64,000 nucleotides of DNA from Gordonia sediminis (GTDB lineage Bacteria; Actinomycetota; Actinomycetes; Mycobacteriales; Mycobacteriaceae). A model generated the notes under the pieces. The model saw only the letters and a program-made list of their open reading frames with translations, made no database searches and was not told the DNA's origin. Positions within the stretch are counted from its first letter, which is position 1, and the number at the start of each line of letters is the position of its first letter. Positions 1 to 7,299 of this stretch are shown here, piece by piece. The stretch lies in contig RZUM01000001.1 of assembly GCA_004193205.1 (NCBI GenBank), positions 329,009-393,008 on the forward strand, written 5' to 3'. Both the position numbers and the translations under genes were made by a program.

Positions 1-250
1 TCGCGTTGGTCAGGCCGCACCCCTGATGCAGTGACGCGACCCCCACCCGGCCCGACATCCGCGAATACGCGTCGGCCATCGTCGCGGCACCGCATTCGTG
101 GCGGGCGGCGGTGTACGGGACACCACCGTCGCGCAGCGCGTTGGTCATCACGAAGTTGCCGCTGCCGACGACCCCGAAGGCGTGCCCGACGCCGAGGTCG
201 GCGAGGACGTGCCCGACGACGTCGGCGACGGTGGGACCGTAGGTCGTCAC
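1..250 (-). CDS. Thiamine diphosphate-dependent enzyme, N-terminal part (runs off window)
   Basis: Only the first 83 codons are inside the window. The reading frame starts at GTG (250-248) and encodes a typical N-terminal PYR domain of acetolactate synthase/benzoylformate decarboxylase-type enzymes: a 'VADVVGHVLADLGVGHAFGV' helix-strand start, then a glutamate in 'ARHECGAATMADAYSR', the position of the conserved catalytic Glu that activates thiamine diphosphate, then 'GVASLHQGCGLTNA' at the edge. The GTG overlaps the TGA of the upstream cyclase gene (GTGA), so the two are translationally coupled. The substrate cannot be told from this fragment; a 2-oxo acid or similar is likely from the family. 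Confidence 0.85.
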   Translation of the reverse strand, partial: MTTYGPTVADVVGHVLADLGVGHAFGVVGSGNFVMTNALRDGGVPYTAARHECGAATMADAYSRMSGRVGVASLHQGCGLTNA

Positions 251-1044
251 GCCTCCGCCCCGTCGACCACCGCGAGCACCCGCGAGGGGCTGCCGGTGCC
301 GCCGACGATGGGCAGTGGGCACACGACGAGCATCGCGCCGGTGGCGGGGAGGCGTCCGAGGTTGCGCAGCGACGTCAGGCCGTACTTGTCGTTGCCGAGG
401 AAGTGGTAGTGCACCGGGAATGGCGGTTCGAACCCGCCGGCCATGCCCGCGTCGACGCCGACGGTTTCCACACCCAGACCGGCGATCTCCCGTTCGGTGG
501 CCAGCCACTCGGCGCACCCGACCTCGACACCGGGGGTGTGCGAGCCGGTCTCGTCGGCGTTGAGGAACTCCGCCTCCGACCCGCCGCGCGTCTCCCATCC
601 GGTGCGCAGCAGCAGCCACGCGCCCGCGGCGAGACGACCGTTCGTCGATTCCCACTCCTCGACGTCGGCCACTGTCAGGAGGTAGTCGGGGTTGTCGGCG
701 ACCTTGGCGGTGAGGTCGAGGACGGCGGCGGGCCCGATGAGGCGCTTGACCGGGATCTGCGAGACGTCGTCGCCGTCACGGCCGCTGATCCAGTGAGCGG
801 GCGCGTCGACGTGGGTGCCGATGTGTTCGCCGGTGTGGATGTTGTTGTGCCGCCAGAACGGTCCCGGCTCGTTGAAGGCGCTGACCTCCTCGAGGCTGAA
901 GTCGATGAGGTTCGCGAACGGCGCCGGCAGGCGCAGCGCGGGCGTGGCACTGCTCAGCGGAGTGGTCAGGTCGACGACCTCCAGACGGCCGCCGGCGATG
1001 GCGTCGAGGAAGGTGGGCACAAGGGCCGTGTCGGGGGTGGTCAT
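247..1044 (-). CDS. Cyclase family protein (kynurenine formamidase-like metal hydrolase)
   Basis: 265 aa, normal length for the cyclase/KynB-like family. The metal-binding signature HxGTHxDxPxH is present as 'HIGTHVDAPAHW' near residues 70-83, which in characterised relatives binds zinc or manganese and hydrolyses amides or lactone-like bonds. The start is supported by GAGAGG eight bases upstream of the ATG. Its stop overlaps the start of a ThDP-enzyme gene, so both belong to one operon; a cyclase hydrolase making an acid that a ThDP enzyme then cleaves would be consistent, but this is inference. KynB itself is usually about 210 aa, so a tryptophan role is not assumed. Confidence 0.85.
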   Translation of the reverse strand: MTTPDTALVPTFLDAIAGGRLEVVDLTTPLSSATPALRLPAPFANLIDFSLEEVSAFNEPGPFWRHNNIHTGEHIGTHVDAPAHWISGRDGDDVSQIPVKRLIGPAAVLDLTAKVADNPDYLLTVADVEEWESTNGRLAAGAWLLLRTGWETRGGSEAEFLNADETGSHTPGVEVGCAEWLATEREIAGLGVETVGVDAGMAGGFEPPFPVHYHFLGNDKYGLTSLRNLGRLPATGAMLVVCPLPIVGGTGSPSRVLAVVDGAEA

Positions 1045-1089
1045 GTCGCTACCTCTCGTCGATATCGGGTCGTGCTCTGTCCTGTCAGG

Positions 1090-1587
1090 TCAGTTGATCT
1101 GCTGATGCGTCACCAGGACCGTGCCGTCGGTGAACACCACGGCGGTGCAGTCGAATCGGTTGAACGGGCCCAGCCGGGCGGCGCTCGGCAGTTCGCCTGG
1201 GATCTCCACCTCGCCGTCGACCGCCCAGTCCCGGGACACGTCTTCGCGGGTGCGCCCGGCGTCGCGCAACAGTGTCAGTTCGTCGTCGCTGAGGCTCGTG
1301 GCATGGGCGTCGACCTTGGCGAACTCGGCATGCTCGGCCTGGTCGGCGGCCTCGGAGGCCGACGTCCCGGCGCCTTCGAGGCGTTCGCGAATGTCCGCGT
1401 GGATCGCATCGAGACACTGCTCGATCGCCTCGGATTTCTTGTGCTCACGGTCCTGGACCGCGACGTAACCCCGCCAACCGGCGAAGACCAGGATCACCGC
1501 GACGACGACACCTCCCGCCACCCGCAGGAGCATGCGGCGCTGCCCGGGTCCCGACGACGCACGCGCAGTCGGGTCCGGCGCGGTCAT
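1090..1587 (-). CDS. Membrane-anchored hypothetical protein
   Basis: 165 aa if started at the ATG at 1587, which has a GGGGG ribosome-binding site just upstream; longer upstream readings run into the TetR gene and look non-native. A short cytoplasmic N-terminus (about 18 aa) precedes one membrane helix (about residues 19-40, 'LLRVAGGVVVAVILVFAGW'), then an acidic, charged extracytoplasmic domain ending in a beta-rich segment ('FDCTAVVFTDGTVLVTHQQ'). No catalytic motif is recognised. Function unknown; it lies between the cyclase operon and a TetR gene on the same strand. Confidence 0.7.
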   Translation of the reverse strand: MTAPDPTARASSGPGQRRMLLRVAGGVVVAVILVFAGWRGYVAVQDREHKKSEAIEQCLDAIHADIRERLEGAGTSASEAADQAEHAEFAKVDAHATSLSDDELTLLRDAGRTREDVSRDWAVDGEVEIPGELPSAARLGPFNRFDCTAVVFTDGTVLVTHQQIN

Positions 1588-1627
1588 CTGGCCCCCTTCT
1601 GTCGCGAATTCTGGTCCGGGTTGCAGA

Positions 1628-2242
1628 CTACGCGCCGTCGTGAAGCAGGTTGTCGATGATGGACCGTGCGGTGGGTAACGCCGACTCGTCGCCCATCCGC
1701 GCGCCGGTGTTGGCCGCGCCGACGATAGCGTCGAGCGCGAAGGCCACGGCATGCGGTTCCCGCCCGGTGAGGTGGCCCTGGGTCTGCGCCGCTCGAATCT
1801 CTTTCTCCAGGAACGCCTGCCAATCCTTGCGATCGGCGTCGATGGCGTCGTGGACCGGGCCGGTGCGGCTGTCGAACTCGACGGTGGTGGCGACGCGGAA
1901 GCACCCTCCCGGCATGACGGGATCGCTGACGTAGGCGAGCCAGTTGTCGACGAGCGCGCGCAGCCGCGGCATACCCGTCGGCTCGGGCAGCGCGGGGACG
2001 ATGACGTGGTCGACGAATACCTCGCGGGCCGCCTCGATCGCGGCCAGTTGCAGGTTCTCCTTGCTGCCGAACAGGGTGGACACGCCGCTCTTGCTGAGCC
2101 CGAGGTCGGCGGCCAGCTTGCCGAGGCTCAGACCGGTGAGACCGTCGACCGAGGCGACGTCGGCGGCATGCCGCGCGATGGTCGCGCGGGCCTTCGCACC
2201 CTTCAGTAGGCGCTTGTCCGAGATCTCCGTCGGTCCGGTCAT
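1628..2242 (-). CDS. TetR/AcrR family transcriptional repressor
   Basis: 204 aa. An N-terminal helix-turn-helix is visible at about residues 20-65 ('GLTGLSLGKLAADLGLSKSGVSTLFGSKENLQ'), followed by an all-helical ligand-binding domain. The gene is divergent from an MFS drug-efflux gene with a 140-bp spacer that contains a paired inverted motif, the classic layout of a TetR repressor that controls both itself and an exporter. The effector is unknown. Confidence 0.9.
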   Translation of the reverse strand: MTGPTEISDKRLLKGAKARATIARHAADVASVDGLTGLSLGKLAADLGLSKSGVSTLFGSKENLQLAAIEAAREVFVDHVIVPALPEPTGMPRLRALVDNWLAYVSDPVMPGGCFRVATTVEFDSRTGPVHDAIDADRKDWQAFLEKEIRAAQTQGHLTGREPHAVAFALDAIVGAANTGARMGDESALPTARSIIDNLLHDGA

Positions 2243-2276
2243 GAATCCATCGTGGCACTGCCCTCTTGAAAAGTCG

Positions 2277-2325
2277 AACGATCGGTCGTACGGTCATCTC
2301 ACAACTAAACGCACGACCGTCCGTT
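2277..2325. promoter_or_regulatory. Inverted operator pair between tetR and MFS exporter
   Basis: AACGATCGGTCGT (2277-2289) and its near-exact reverse complement ACGACCGTCCGTT (2313-2325) match at 11 of 13 positions and flank a 23-bp spacer. Each half is also close to a palindrome around CGGTCG, a core often seen in TetR operators. Position between the divergent genes supports binding of the adjacent TetR protein; which is inference. Confidence 0.65.
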
Positions 2326-2382
2326 CACTTTGTAGCCCAGTTTTGTCGCCCATTGCCCCGCCTCGACTCCAGGAGGAGTCCC

Positions 2383-3825
2383 ATGACCAAGGCACTCGAG
2401 TCGGACACCCTGCCGACTCACCCACCCACCGTCGACCGCCGCTCTACACGGCTCGCGCTGCTCGTCGCCTGCGGTGCCGCGTTCGTCGCGTTCCTCGACC
2501 TATCCGTCGTCAACATCGCCTTCCCGTCCATCGCCGACGACTTCACCTCCGTGCCGACCACCACCCTCACCTGGGTGGTCAGCGCCTACGCGGTGGCATT
2601 CGCGGCCTTCCTCACCCCGGCCGGCCGATTCGCCGACACTCTCGGCCGCAAACGCGTATTCCTCGGTGCGCTCATCGGTTTCGCGCTCACCTCGCTGCTG
2701 TGCGCGCTGGCCCCCGACGTCAGCTGGCTCATCGCCGGCCGCGTCCTGCAGGGCGCATCGGCATCGCTGATGATCCCCGCCGGCCTCGGCCTGGTGCTCG
2801 GTGTGACCGCCCCGGAACGGATCGGGACCGCGATCGCGGCATGGACCGCGGCGGGCGGATTCGCGGCGACGGTCGGCCCCGGCATCGGCGGTGCACTCGT
2901 CGATTGGTTCGGCTGGCGGTCGGTGTTCATGATCAACGTCCCGGTGGTCGCTGCGCTCGTCGCGGTCGGTGTGTTGATCGCCGCCGACGTGCCACGCGGC
3001 GGTCGCGGACTGCCCGATCTCGTCGGAACGGTCGCCACGGCACTGGGTATCGGCGCGGTGGTCGCGGCCGTCACCGAAGGGCAGCAATGGGATTGGGACT
3101 GGCGGACGTGGCTGTGCGTCGGCGCCGGTGCGTTGCTGTTGGCGGTGGCGCTGGTGCGCTCGCGCCGTCATCCGCGTCCGGCCATCCCGGTGAGTCTGTG
3201 GCGTAACCGCGAGTACGCGCTGACCAACGCCGCGTCGTTCGTCTTCGGCGTCACCATGTTCGCCTGGCTGCTCGCCGGGCCGCTGTGGCTCGATGCCATC
3301 TGGGGATTCTCTGTCCTCGAATCGGCTGCGGCGATGAGCGTCGGCGCGATCGCCGCCATGGTGGGGGCGGTCGTCGCGGGCCGCGCATCCGCAGCAACCC
3401 AACGCAGCCTCGGCGTCATCGGCGCTCTGTTGTTCGCCGCGTCGACGCTGTACATGAGCACCGACATGTGGGGCGCCGAACCCGCGCTCTGGTCGGCGTG
3501 GGTGCCGGCCGGCGTGCTCGGCGGTGCCGGTATCGGCATGGTGATCACGGTGCTGGGCACCTCGGCCGCGAGTTCGTCACCGCCGCAACAGTTCGCCGCG
3601 GGGATCGGGATGAACCTGACGTCGCGCCAAGCCGGTGGCGCGCTGGGTGTCGCCATCCTCGCCGCGATACTCGCCGCCGATCCCGGTCGACCGCTGACCG
3701 CCTTCCACACCCTGTTCGCCGTGTGCGCCGCCGTCGCCCTGGCCGCGGCCGCCTCCATCGCCATTCCGACCCGAACCATCCCCACCGCAATCATCACCAC
3801 CCCCGCCGAGGAGACGAACCGATGA
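2383..3825 (+). CDS. MFS transporter, DHA2 (14-TM) drug efflux type
   Basis: 480 aa from the ATG at 2383, chosen because AGGAGG sits seven bases upstream. The protein is strongly hydrophobic. Motif A-like 'GRFADTLGRKRVF' follows TM2-3 and motif C-like 'GPGIGGALVDWFGWRSVFMINVPV' follows TM5, both diagnostic for EmrB/QacA-type proton antiporters. It overlaps the next gene by ATGA. The divergent TetR gene and the operator pair in the spacer point to substrate-inducible export. The exported compound is unknown. Confidence 0.9.
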   Translation: MTKALESDTLPTHPPTVDRRSTRLALLVACGAAFVAFLDLSVVNIAFPSIADDFTSVPTTTLTWVVSAYAVAFAAFLTPAGRFADTLGRKRVFLGALIGFALTSLLCALAPDVSWLIAGRVLQGASASLMIPAGLGLVLGVTAPERIGTAIAAWTAAGGFAATVGPGIGGALVDWFGWRSVFMINVPVVAALVAVGVLIAADVPRGGRGLPDLVGTVATALGIGAVVAAVTEGQQWDWDWRTWLCVGAGALLLAVALVRSRRHPRPAIPVSLWRNREYALTNAASFVFGVTMFAWLLAGPLWLDAIWGFSVLESAAAMSVGAIAAMVGAVVAGRASAATQRSLGVIGALLFAASTLYMSTDMWGAEPALWSAWVPAGVLGGAGIGMVITVLGTSAASSSPPQQFAAGIGMNLTSRQAGGALGVAILAAILAADPGRPLTAFHTLFAVCAAVALAAAASIAIPTRTIPTAIITTPAEETNR

Positions 3826-4496
3826 CCATCAACGACATCACACCCATCTACTCCGAGTCCGACGACCCGCTGGTCCTGACCCCGGCCACCGCCCGGCAGC
3901 TCCTGGCCGACACCGGGTGGCGGCGCTACGCGGTCATCGGCGACTCCATCGCCGCCGGTATCGGCGACCCGTGGCCCGGCTACGCCGACGTCTCGTGGGC
4001 CGATCGGGTGGCCGACGCTCTCGGGTCGCGCCCGGACTCCGCCTACCTCAATACCGGCCGGATGGGCGCGACGATCCTCGACGTCGAAACCGAACAGCTC
4101 GGCAGCGTTCTCGATTTCCGGCCGGATCTGGTGCACATCTCCTGCGGCGGCAACGACCTGTTCCTGCACGGCGCCGACCCGCACGACGTGGAGGACGACC
4201 TCGACACCCTGTGCTCAATGGTGGCCACGACCGGGGCCACGCTGTCGATGTTCACCCTCGCCGACGTCTTCGTCGACGAGTTTCGCTCGCTGCGCCCCCG
4301 GTTCATCGAGTTCGCCGACATCGTCCGCCGGGTCGCCGCCCGCTACGACGCGGTGCTGACCGAGTTCTGGGATCATCCCGCCCGGCTGCGCGGAAACTGG
4401 CTCAGCGCCGACCACATTCATCTGACCATGGCCGGGCAGGCGGTGGTCGCCTCGGAGGTGGCGAGGTCGCTCGCGGCGTATCGGCGCGATCGCTGA
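3822..4496 (+). CDS. SGNH/GDSL-family hydrolase
   Basis: 224 aa. Block I 'VIGDSIAAG' carries the nucleophilic Ser, block III 'CGGND' the oxyanion Asn, and block V 'SADHIHLT' the catalytic Asp-x-x-His, so the full SGNH set is visible. No signal peptide is seen, so it is likely cytoplasmic. The start overlaps the stop of the MFS gene (ATGA), indicating coupled translation; the esterase may modify the substrate or inducer of the exporter, which is inference. A strong hairpin follows. Confidence 0.9.
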   Translation: MTINDITPIYSESDDPLVLTPATARQLLADTGWRRYAVIGDSIAAGIGDPWPGYADVSWADRVADALGSRPDSAYLNTGRMGATILDVETEQLGSVLDFRPDLVHISCGGNDLFLHGADPHDVEDDLDTLCSMVATTGATLSMFTLADVFVDEFRSLRPRFIEFADIVRRVAARYDAVLTEFWDHPARLRGNWLSADHIHLTMAGQAVVASEVARSLAAYRRDR

Positions 4497-4531
4497 CGCC
4501 GGAGTTGTCGGTACCGCCTGAGACGATGTGG

Positions 4532-4573
4532 GCATAGTGGGTTGACGGACCAAACACCGTCAACCCACTATGC
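4532..4573 (+). terminator. 17-bp perfect hairpin after the exporter-SGNH operon
   Basis: Arms 4532-4548 (GCATAGTGGGTTGACGG) and 4557-4573 pair without mismatch around an 8-nt loop (ACCAAACA). No U-tract follows, typical of many actinobacterial terminators. It lies 35 bases after the SGNH stop codon. Confidence 0.7.
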
Positions 4574-4600
4574 GAGATTACGCGCAAAGAAGTAATCTCG
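4573..4600 (+). other. Second hairpin, leader of the vWA gene
   Basis: CGAGATTAC (4573-4581) pairs with GTAATCTCG (4592-4600) around a 10-nt loop, and the first base overlaps the last base of the preceding hairpin. It lies 54 bases before the vWA start. It could be a second terminator stem, an mRNA-stabilising 5' structure or an operator; the sequence alone does not decide. Confidence 0.5.
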
Positions 4601-4653
4601 AAAACACGTAAAGTCTCCTCGGTGCGACGCCGGGGCACGAGAAAGGGATCACG

Positions 4654-5925
4654 ATGAAGTTCTCTGCCGCTCTCGACGTCAGTGTCCTGGCCCTCGAGGC
4701 CGCCGACGAGGTCACCGTTCTACTGGAATTGCAGGCCCCCGAGGGTCCGCAGGTCGACCGCGCCCCCACCGCCCTGCAGGTGGTGCTCGATCGCAGCGGT
4801 TCGATGTCCGGCCCCCCGCTCGCCGGAGCGCAGAAGGCCCTCGCCGGGGTGATCGCGCAACTCGATCCGTCCGATGTGTTCGGGGTCGTCACCTTCGACG
4901 ACGCCGCCCAGGTGGTCATCCCGGCCGCGCCGCTGTCCGACAAGGCCGGCGCCCTCGATCTGATCTCCACGATCACGCCCGGCGGATGCACCGACCTGTC
5001 GTCGGGGTACCTGCGGGGCCTGCAGGAACTGCGACGCGGCGCCCGCAAGGCCGGGGTGCGCGGCGGTACGGTGCTGGTGATCTCCGACGGCCACGTCAAC
5101 GCCGGCATCCGCGACCACGACGAGTTCGCCGGCATCACCGCGAAGGCCGCCGCCGACGGGATCGTCACCTCGACCCTCGGCTACGGCCGCGGCTACGACG
5201 AGTCGCTGCTGTCGGTGATCGCGCGGGCGGGCAACGGCAACCACGTGTTCGCCGACGATCCCGACGCGGCCGGCGCGGCGATCGCGGGGGAGGTCGCCGG
5301 CCTGCTGGCGAAGTCCGCGCAGGCGGTGACGCTCACGGTGCGCTGGGTGCCGCAGGTGCACGAGGTGTCGCTGTACAACGATCTGCCCGCGCACCAGATC
5401 GGCGATACCGAGGTGATGATCGAACTCGGTGACCTGTACGCGCTCGAGGCGCGCAAACTGCTGCTGCGGATGAAGGTCGACGGGCTCGCGGCGCTGGGGT
5501 TGGCGCAGGTCGCCGAACTCGAACTGCGGTACGTCGAGACCGCGACGCTCACCGAGCACACGGTGTCGCTGCCGATCTCGGTGAACGTGGTGCCCGGTGA
5601 CGAACTCGGCGATCGGGTACCAGATCCGAAGGTGCAGTCGGAGAAGCTCTATCAGGAGGGACAGGCGGCGAAGCTGGAAGCGTCGCGCGCGTACGAGTCG
5701 GGGGATATTGTTGCCGGCGAGGCGTACCTGCAGGCGTCGAGGGAGCGGTTGCGGTCCGCGGCGCACATGGCCGGCGAGGAGGATCGGGCGGTGATCGAGG
5801 GCGAGATCCGGATGATCGAGGGTCTGTCGGCAAGCGTGCCGGCCGCCGGTGCCGCCTACGCGTCGAAGATGACGCGGGATTCCTACCACAGCGGCAACCG
5901 CAAGCGCGGCCGGCGGGAGCAATGA
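4654..5925 (+). CDS. vWA-domain protein
   Basis: 423 aa, cytoplasmic by lack of signal or membrane helices. A complete MIDAS metal site is visible: D46-x-S48-x-S50 ('DRSGSMS'), T113 ('GGCTDLSSG') and D145 ('VISDGHVNAG'). After the vWA fold (about residues 38-215) comes a beta-rich region and a helical C-terminal segment rich in Glu/Ala/Arg with a basic tail. Such proteins are often annotated only as VWA domain-containing. It is translationally coupled (ATGA) to an RNase H-like protein. Role unknown. Confidence 0.88.
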   Translation: MKFSAALDVSVLALEAADEVTVLLELQAPEGPQVDRAPTALQVVLDRSGSMSGPPLAGAQKALAGVIAQLDPSDVFGVVTFDDAAQVVIPAAPLSDKAGALDLISTITPGGCTDLSSGYLRGLQELRRGARKAGVRGGTVLVISDGHVNAGIRDHDEFAGITAKAAADGIVTSTLGYGRGYDESLLSVIARAGNGNHVFADDPDAAGAAIAGEVAGLLAKSAQAVTLTVRWVPQVHEVSLYNDLPAHQIGDTEVMIELGDLYALEARKLLLRMKVDGLAALGLAQVAELELRYVETATLTEHTVSLPISVNVVPGDELGDRVPDPKVQSEKLYQEGQAAKLEASRAYESGDIVAGEAYLQASRERLRSAAHMAGEEDRAVIEGEIRMIEGLSASVPAAGAAYASKMTRDSYHSGNRKRGRREQ

Positions 5926-6899
5926 CGACGCCCCGACCATGCGCGCCCCTCTCCGACCTCCGGACCGCGGAGCCACGGCCCCTCACGACCGTGGCACTCG
6001 CGATCACCCATGCCGGTGGTGGCCACTACGCGTATTGCGCAGCGGCGAGTGAAGGCATCTGGTCGGGAACCGTGACCGCGGCGACCCCAGACGCCGCGAC
6101 CTTCGACGCGGTGATCGAGGTCCGGGATCGTGTTCCGGAGCCGACGCGGCTGCGGTTCGCGATACGGTTGCCGACACGCAGCCCGGTGCTGCTCAACCGC
6201 GTCGAGATCGAGACGATCCTGCCCGACGTGATGATCGACTACCCGCGCAGCGGCGACGCAGAACTGATGCGGGCAGCCAAGTCTCGGCTACATCGGGACG
6301 TACAGACCACAGCGGAGGACCGGGCCGTCACCGGATCGGTCACCGTCGCGACCGACGGCTCGGTGCGCGGGCCGGTTACCGGCTGGGGATGGCTCGCGTC
6401 GTCCGGCGAGCACCGACTGCTCGGATTTCGCCATCGCCGCACGCAGATCGGGGGCGCCGTCGTTCTGGTCGCAGAGCTGCGGGCCATCGCCGACGCCGCA
6501 CACCGGCTGCGGTGCGCCGATCTCATGGTGCTGTCCGACAGCAAGCAGGCCGTCGACATGGTCGGCCGGTGGCTGGCAGGCGACTTCGTGCTGCCGACCG
6601 GCTACACCACCACCCGATCGAGCGGCAAGGCCGGACTGGTGCAGGCCCAGCAGCGCATTCATGCTCGGCGACAGAGCTTTTCGATCGAGTGGCTGCCCGG
6701 CCATACCGGCCATCCGCTCAACGAGGGCGCCGACGGGTTGGCGCGACTCGCCTCACGCTACGCACTGCACGACAGCGGACTGTCCCGGGACGAGTACGTG
6801 CGTCGCGCCGACGGGCTGGCCCGCGCGTTCGCATCGCAGTTCGTTGAGGGCTCTCAGTGGTCCTGTTCATCGAACGCCGAAGGCCCGACGAATTGGTGA
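5922..6899 (+). CDS. RNase H-like protein with unassigned N-terminal domain
   Basis: 325 aa. Residues about 138-285 form an RNase HI fold with the acidic quartet visible: D145 ('VATDGSVRG'), E185 ('VAELRAI'), D206 ('VLSDSK') and D271 in 'PGHTGHPLNEGADGLA', which also holds the conserved His loop. RNase HI cleaves RNA in RNA-DNA hybrids. The first ~130 residues, which contain a predicted beta-rich region, match nothing I recognise. Stand-alone bacterial RNase HI is about 150 aa, so this is an enlarged version. The 4-bp overlap with the vWA gene says the two are made together. Confidence 0.85.
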   Translation: MTTPRPCAPLSDLRTAEPRPLTTVALAITHAGGGHYAYCAAASEGIWSGTVTAATPDAATFDAVIEVRDRVPEPTRLRFAIRLPTRSPVLLNRVEIETILPDVMIDYPRSGDAELMRAAKSRLHRDVQTTAEDRAVTGSVTVATDGSVRGPVTGWGWLASSGEHRLLGFRHRRTQIGGAVVLVAELRAIADAAHRLRCADLMVLSDSKQAVDMVGRWLAGDFVLPTGYTTTRSSGKAGLVQAQQRIHARRQSFSIEWLPGHTGHPLNEGADGLARLASRYALHDSGLSRDEYVRRADGLARAFASQFVEGSQWSCSSNAEGPTNW

Positions 6900-6909
6900 A
6901 CAGGACCAC

Positions 6910-7065
6910 TCAGTCCGTGGCAGGCGGTGGAACGACTGGCGAAGCGTCCGTCTCCGGCTGTTCCCAGGCCTCCGGATCCTCCGGCTGACCGGCGAACTCG
7001 TGGGGCGACTTGCGACGCCAATAGTCGGGATCCTCCGGTTGTCCGGCTGCCGGATTCTCACGCAT
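6910..7065 (-). CDS. Small acidic protein with duplicated QPEDP motif
   Basis: 51 aa from an ATG at 7065, preceded by GGAGG at a spacing of eight bases. The sequence is Pro/Glu/Asp-rich and contains two copies of a short motif, 'AGQPEDPDYW' and 'AGQPEDPEAW', 20 residues apart. No cysteine or membrane segment. The good ribosome-binding site, clear composition and internal duplication argue for a real gene; function unknown. It occupies most of the gap between the RNase H-like gene and the first SARP regulator, convergent with the former. Confidence 0.6.
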   Translation of the reverse strand: MRENPAAGQPEDPDYWRRKSPHEFAGQPEDPEAWEQPETDASPVVPPPATD

Positions 7066-7252
7066 GTACTCGCCCTCCGTCGCTCAGCACAGGTCCCATG
7101 GTGCGACCCCGATGGTATCGACGGCGGGCCACAGGCGCGTCGCGAATGCCGGATATTCACCGGACGGTATACACCCTGGTCACACGCTCCCGACTGCATT
7201 TCTCCAGGCCCAGGGAGGTTCGACGAGACACAACCATCACTATCTCGTCGTG

Positions 7253-7277
7253 CGCGCGCTACGCTCTGCGAGTCAGG
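7253..7277 (+). promoter_or_regulatory. 25-nt block shared by both SARP-AAA genes (copy 1)
   Basis: The 25 bases from CGCGCGCTACG to GAGTCAGG are identical to 27150-27174 upstream of the paralogue and end 22 bases before the start codon. TACGCT (7260-7265) fits a -10 hexamer; no clear -35 is seen. A shared promoter or an operator is likely. Confidence 0.6.
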
Positions 7278-7299
7278 GCAGCCTGTAGGAGCGTGAACG

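Noticed and set aside
2266-2382. Upstream start of the MFS gene
   Set aside because: The extra 39 codons cross the operator pair and lack a ribosome-binding site, whereas ATG 2383 has AGGAGG.
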